From Labia minor (taxonomy: Eukaryota; Arthropoda; Insecta; Dermaptera; Spongiphoridae), in NCBI GenBank assembly GCA_963082975.1, contig OY720346.1:31800720-31864719 (forward strand): a stretch of 64,000 nt of DNA, in the 5' to 3' direction. The position numbers were made by a program, and so were the translations under genes. Within the stretch, counting starts at the first letter, position 1; every line of letters starts with the position of its first letter. Shown here piece by piece: positions 59,255-64,000 of this stretch. Under the pieces are notes generated by a model. That model ran no database searches. It had not been told where the DNA came from and worked only from the letters and a program-made list of their open reading frames with translations.

Positions 59255-61071
59255 TTTTTAATTTTTTTTCAAATAATAATTTTAAAATATATAGTTAAGC
59301 TTTAAAAATTTAACAGAGTAATTAATATCACTGAAAAGATTCATTAGTTATACAAGATATTTTATTATTATTTTTTTTTTTTATTTGAACCTCCATTTGC
59401 ATGAAAATTTTTAATTAAATCTTTATTTTTTTCAGGTCAAGTGTATATAAATCAAGTCAATATATTATATTCATAAAAGAGTAAATAGAAAATTAATCTA
59501 ATTTCATTCACAATAAAATTGTTTCAATAAAATTTCAAAGATAATAATAATAATATTGAATAGAAATGCAATTGATAATTTGTAGAATAATTTACTAATT
59601 CTTATTATTATGATCTGATGTACAGAAAAAAGAAAGACTTTTTATGGTGATATAAAATTATTATTAATAAAAGTTAAAGAAATAAATAAAAGAGAAAAAG
59701 AGAACGAAAATTTGTTAATATCATTAATCAATGAATTAAATATAGTGCCTCCTCCTTACACAACCCAAATACAACCTATATAACTAAATAAATTCCTCTA
59801 TTTATATATATATTTAGAAAGAGAGAGGGAAATAGTAGAATAATAGAAGACAGAGGTTACCTCCCTTCTTTGGGACTCCACCCTTTAACTGCCAAAGAGC
59901 AAACATTCTCTCTCCTCTCTCTCTAATATTCATTGTTGATATAAAAAAGGTTTCTTTGATGGTAGAAATTTGGTAATTCTAGTGGTATATTACAGTTTAT
60001 ATATATATATATATATAATACGAAAAACATCTTTTTATTTTTAATTGATTTTATAAGAAATTTAAAAAAAAAAATATAAATATTTTCTTTTATTACTATA
60101 TATATTAAATTTTTTTCTCTAATTTCGAAAATAGTATTAAAAATTTTTTTGTTTGTGTTACAAGTATGTTAGGAGAGGAATTTCAAAATTTCAAAATCAT
60201 TAAAATTATTTTTTTCGATTATGTTTATACATATGTAGTTAATAACAATATTTTTAAAGATTATTTAAATATTTATTTTTTTAAAATATATAATAATTTA
60301 TTAATTAAAAATTCTAATCATGAAATAAAATTTTATAAGTTGATAGACCTATGAATCAAAGATTAAATCCTAAAATTGAAATACTATTTTAAAAAATTTA
60401 CAATGGAAAAAAAATCATTTTAATTTTTCATATTGTTCAAAAAGTCGTGGGGTTAAAGAGACTGGTTATTTAAGTTAAAAAGATTTCAATCATTGAATTG
60501 CCAGAGACGCTTCATCCCCTGCTGGAACAATTCTACTCATTTAAGCCGCACAGCCCAACTTCCTTTAATCTATAATTACATTTAAACTGACTCTGGGGAG
60601 GAAAATTCAAATGGGTGGAGGGAGGGAAGCGTTGATGGAGGGATTAAAAAAAGGATTAATATTATACATATTGGATAGTAATTTTAAATTAAAAATACAA
60701 TCGAAATCATTACTATATATTTTTATAAATTATTAAAATAAAAGAATCTTTTGAAATTGCTTGAAATTATTTTTTTTATTATCTCCAAAATTATATATTT
60801 TCTATAAATATTATTTAAAAATTTTTAATATATTCTAAAAATAGAAATATTTTTATTTTATTTAGAGAAATTAATCAAATTAATTAATTAATTTAATAAT
60901 ATGCGTAATAATATTTATTTAATTTATATTTTATTGTTTTAGCTTATAATAAATTTACTAATAATTTTAAAGAAATTATATTATATATATGATTAATTTT
61001 AATTGAAAAATAGACTTTTAGACCTTTACTAAATAAATATATATTAATTTTCTCGATGGTTTAAAATAATA

Positions 61072-61114
<43 letters not shown>

Positions 61115-61136
61115 CATAATTTTCTACTTAAAAAAA

Positions 61137-61170
<34 letters not shown>

Positions 61171-61847
61171 ACAAGAGGAAGAAAGAGAGAAAGAGAAAGA
61201 AAGCTAAAGAAGTTATTTATATTTATGAGAGGCAGCGGCGTTGGCTTGTTTTAGTTATTAAATATTTAAAATTAAGCTTATAAGCAACGACTTGGAACTG
61301 ATTTTCGAGACTAAGTCTTCTTAGTTATCCACCATTTTCATCCATCCCTTCTCTATCTCATTCAACCACCATCATCCCCACATCCTCATCACCAACACTT
61401 TCTCTCTCTCACACGTACGATCTTCTCTCCTCCCTTTTCTAAGCCTCATCCAACCCTCCCCAAATCCCTCTCTCTCTCTCTTCTATGTTGAAAATAAAGC
61501 CATTTTAGTAAAATTTCTCTCTTCAAGTCAATTATGTTAATAATTTGTTCTTCTTTTTACTCTTAAAAAACCACCACCAACCCCGTCTAAGTCAATTAGT
61601 GGATTGAATGTTGAAATTATAAAAAAAAAAGAAATTAAAATTATAACAGAAAAATAACTGACTTTAGATTTTAGATGGATATATATTTTAATTGAAAATG
61701 TTTATACAATATAAATAAATTATAATTAAAATAATTAAAGACTTTATTTCACCTTTGGTTTAAAAGAGAAGAATTAGCTTTTTTTCTATACTAATGCTGA
61801 CTATACTATAGAAATAAAATAATCTAGATTTTTGTTGTTTTTTAATA
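59255..61847. other. AT-rich DNA with long (AT)n tracts
   Basis: No gene was supported. (AT)n at 59999-60016, 61077-61113 and 61138-61167; a balanced block at 60480-60610; a purine patch at 61168-61205 and pyrimidine-rich DNA at 61330-61490. Confidence 0.5.
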
Positions 61848-62041
61848 CAGTGCTCCGCAACCGGTGTGACGCGGCACACTGGTTTGCCTTAAAGGAGATA
61901 CATGAATATAAGAAATTTATATTTTTTTGATTTATAATTATATTATATGCGGATTTCTAAGTTTCATTTGATCGCGGCGGCACACCTGTATCTCCTTTAA
62001 GGCAAACCAGTGTGCCGCGTCACACCGGTTGCGGAGCACTG
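61848..62041. mobile_element. hAT-type MITE with perfect 8-bp target duplication
   Basis: The 194-bp element has ~54-bp near-perfect inverted ends (CAGTGCTCCGCAACCGGTGT, then GCGGCACACTGGTTTGCC and GGAGATAC) around an AT-rich centre. CAGTG ends and the flanking TTTTAATA at 61840-61847 and 62042-62049 fit the hAT superfamily. No coding capacity. Confidence 0.93.
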
Positions 62042-62296
62042 TTTTAATAGATATTTAAATAAATACGTTCTTAAAATATTCAAATATAAAAATATTATTA
62101 TATATATAATATTATGTATAATTTGCAGAACTAAAATTTGTTCCTTGAAATTTCAAAATTGTTAAGTTATTTATATTTACACTAGTCATTCATAAATTAA
62201 ATACATCCCTACTGGGTTGCTTGCATAAAATATTTATGAAAAAACTATTATTCTAAACTTTTCGTATTTAATATACTTTGAACAAACTGTCTAAGA

Positions 62297-62402
62297 CAGG
62301 GGTGAACAATTTGTGCGGCCCTCAAAGCATAAAAGTTCAATATCATTTTATCGTTATTCCCAACTTTTTGCGGGCCATTTGATTAGTGTTATGTTAAATA
62401 TA
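62297..62402 (+). mobile_element. 5' end of an hAT element, interrupted
   Basis: CAGGGGTGAACAATTTGTGC followed by GGCCCTCAAAG and later TTTTTGCGGGCCATTTGATT is typical hAT terminal sequence. It is cut off at 62402 where the TA-flanked element begins. GACCCGCCAAGAAATAGCAA and TTGGCTCTTTGCTCGGGGG at 63280-63330 may be its continuation. Confidence 0.6.
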
Positions 62403-63171
62403 TTGTAATATATAATCCTAAAAAATACATTTTTTATGTATATAAGGGTGCGAAAGCGAGAACTTTCATTTTTGAACACGTGCTAAATTAAAGAAAAGGA
62501 CGTTTGGTCATGGGACATGTTGTCTGCACATGTACAGGGACCCATCCATGTGTTCAAAGTGGGGGAAAGGTTTCATTATTGGTGAAAATGATATTTGAGT
62601 TAGTCTTGATCAAGGTTTGAGAAAATTGAGACAAACATTTTTCCTGGCTGGAAGGGCATCTCATACACAACCCCTTTTTTGAGAAATGTTGCTGCACAAT
62701 CGATGTCCCAGTTAAATCCGCCGGACGACACTCAAGACTCAAGTCTCCAATGAATTCTCATTCCTTAACTACACAATATACTAACTGTGGTCGACCATTG
62801 GTAATTAATCATTAATTATAATTGCAATTGCTAAAATATAAATTAAAGTTCTTTTAATTTATATTTATATCTTTTTTTACGGTACCTTTCAATATATTTT
62901 AATTTCATATTAATTTCATTATTATCTATTTTTGTAATATTAATTCTCCTAGTTTATTAAATAAATAATTTTTTAGTTATAATTTTATATATAGCATTTT
63001 TCATATTGAACCTATTCAATTTTATTATTTTCCCTAATCAACCTACGCGGATTCAATAACCCTTTTAAGTATGCAAAATTCAATCCAGAGTGCTACCAAT
63101 TAATTAAACTAATTTTATAATCCAATTTTTTCTTATAAAATACCAACCCCCTTATATTTTATATACGACAA
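62403..63171. mobile_element. TA-flanked non-autonomous DNA element, copy 2 (769 bp)
   Basis: It is nearly identical to 26762-27527, with the same TTGTAATATATA start, the same ACAA end and TA on both sides. The minus-strand frame (62554-62742, 62 aa) keeps the same two ends as in copy 1, but a ~14-residue middle section is read in another frame because of two opposing indels. This argues against selection on the protein sequence. Confidence 0.8.
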
Positions 63172-64000
63172 TATATTATAAAACAAGAAACGATTTTTTG
63201 AGAGATGGAAAGAGACATGTTTTATGTATATTGTCCATTAAATATGGGATTAATTAATTAAGTGTTTTTTTTTCGTCTATGACCCGCCAAGAAATAGCAA
63301 ACTTTCGTTTGGCTCTTTGCTCGGGGGTTATTTAAGATTTAAGATGAAAAATATAAACCAAAGGATAAATTATTTCTAAGAATAATTGAATAAAAGGTTT
63401 AATAAATAAGATATCTAAAATAATAATATTAGTAATAAATAATAGGAATAGTTATCAATATTTGAACCATTTAATTAATTTTAATTTTTCCTTTAATAAT
63501 TTTTCAAATATTATGTTATGTGAGTGAAAGTTAATTACATACACTTGAAGGTATATTTTAACCAGAATGAACTATAACCAGTTATATATAAAAATGTGAT
63601 TATCTATTATAAAATATATAATAAATACATATAAATAAATGAAAATAAAAATAAATAAGAAAGAAATATTATTTTTTGATTTGATATTGAAAATATAAAA
63701 TTGAAAAAAATGAACTTTTTTATAGAGAGATGAAAAAGAAACCCTTTTTTAAAAAGAAAAGTGAGTTTCGATTTACAAAATAAAAAAAAATTCTATAAAA
63801 GATAGATACGATCATTTGTAAATTTATATAGAATATTTTTTTATTATTATATATAAAATGTGTGTGTATGAGAGCGTTTCCTTTTATTTCATATTCACAG
63901 GTATTAAAATTAAATCAAAACCGTTGAAGAATAATTTATCCTTTGAAAAATAAAATAAAATAAAAGAACAAAGAAAAAAATATGGGGAAACTAAATACAC
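63172..64000. other. AT-rich sequence, little recognised
   Basis: No gene was supported. The block at 63275-63335 may be the far part of the interrupted hAT element. The remainder is low-complexity AT-rich DNA. Confidence 0.45.

Noticed and set aside
1..64000. CRISPR arrays, bacterial operons, rRNA, mitochondrial insertions
   Set aside because: No regularly spaced repeats with unique spacers, no ribosome-binding-site/gene pattern, and no rRNA or mitochondrial gene sequence were recognised; the window is eukaryotic intergenic DNA.

Overview
The window looks like non-genic chromosomal DNA from an animal, most likely an arthropod (insect, possibly hemipteran; low confidence). By eye it is about three-quarters A+T, full of (AT)n, (GA)n/(CT)n and (CA)n microsatellites, and packed with transposable elements. 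The non-LTR reverse transcriptase wording (the LYGCEAW, DEVTGEW and GHVARMGEE blocks) is familiar from insect genomes. I see no host protein-coding gene, no rRNA and no convincing functional tRNA. The only long, clearly real open reading frames belong to one LTR retrotransposon.

Layout. 1-5.2 kb is a patchwork of old repeats: dispersed element A (178-826), a 47-bp tandem array inside a repeat bearing the motif GAAGTGAAACTTC, remnants of two other families, a ~130-175 bp tandem array (3.7-4.16 kb), and a broken endonuclease of the Helentron/LINE EEP type (4.64-5.02 kb). 5.7-13.3 kb holds two 5'-truncated LINE tails, a TTAA-flanked palindromic MITE (7080-7323), an hAT element with an 8-bp target duplication (9312-9763), a foldback MITE embedded in a LINE (10.87-11.33 kb) and another short element (12.78-13.28 kb). 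A second, shorter copy of the TTAA MITE is at 15660-15815.

16.77-20.64 kb is a Helitron with a TC 5' end and hairpin + CTAG 3' end. It carries a decayed LINE reverse transcriptase, and its 3' 1.43-1.45 kb is present twice in tandem. Next come a foldback element (21.7-22.2 kb), an HTH transposase scrap (24.56 kb), a LINE tail with an inverted 5' piece (26.17-26.76 kb) abutting a TA-flanked element (26.76-27.53 kb), and another LINE tail (29.77-30.31 kb). 30.3-44 kb is AT-rich, with purine- or pyrimidine-rich islands and a few blocks of balanced composition that could be regulatory.

44009-50304 is an intact, very young Ty3/gypsy retrotransposon on the minus strand, inserted in an (AT)n tract. 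Its LTRs differ only in a G run. Gag and Pol overlap in different frames, and a GTTAAAC heptamer followed after 6 nt by a predicted stem-loop is a good candidate -1 frameshift signal joining them. The last 14 kb holds an inverted-repeat element (54.38-55.27 kb), a second element A (58.62-59.25 kb), a short hAT MITE with a perfect 8-bp duplication (61848-62041), and a second TA-flanked element inserted next to an hAT end (62.3-63.17 kb).
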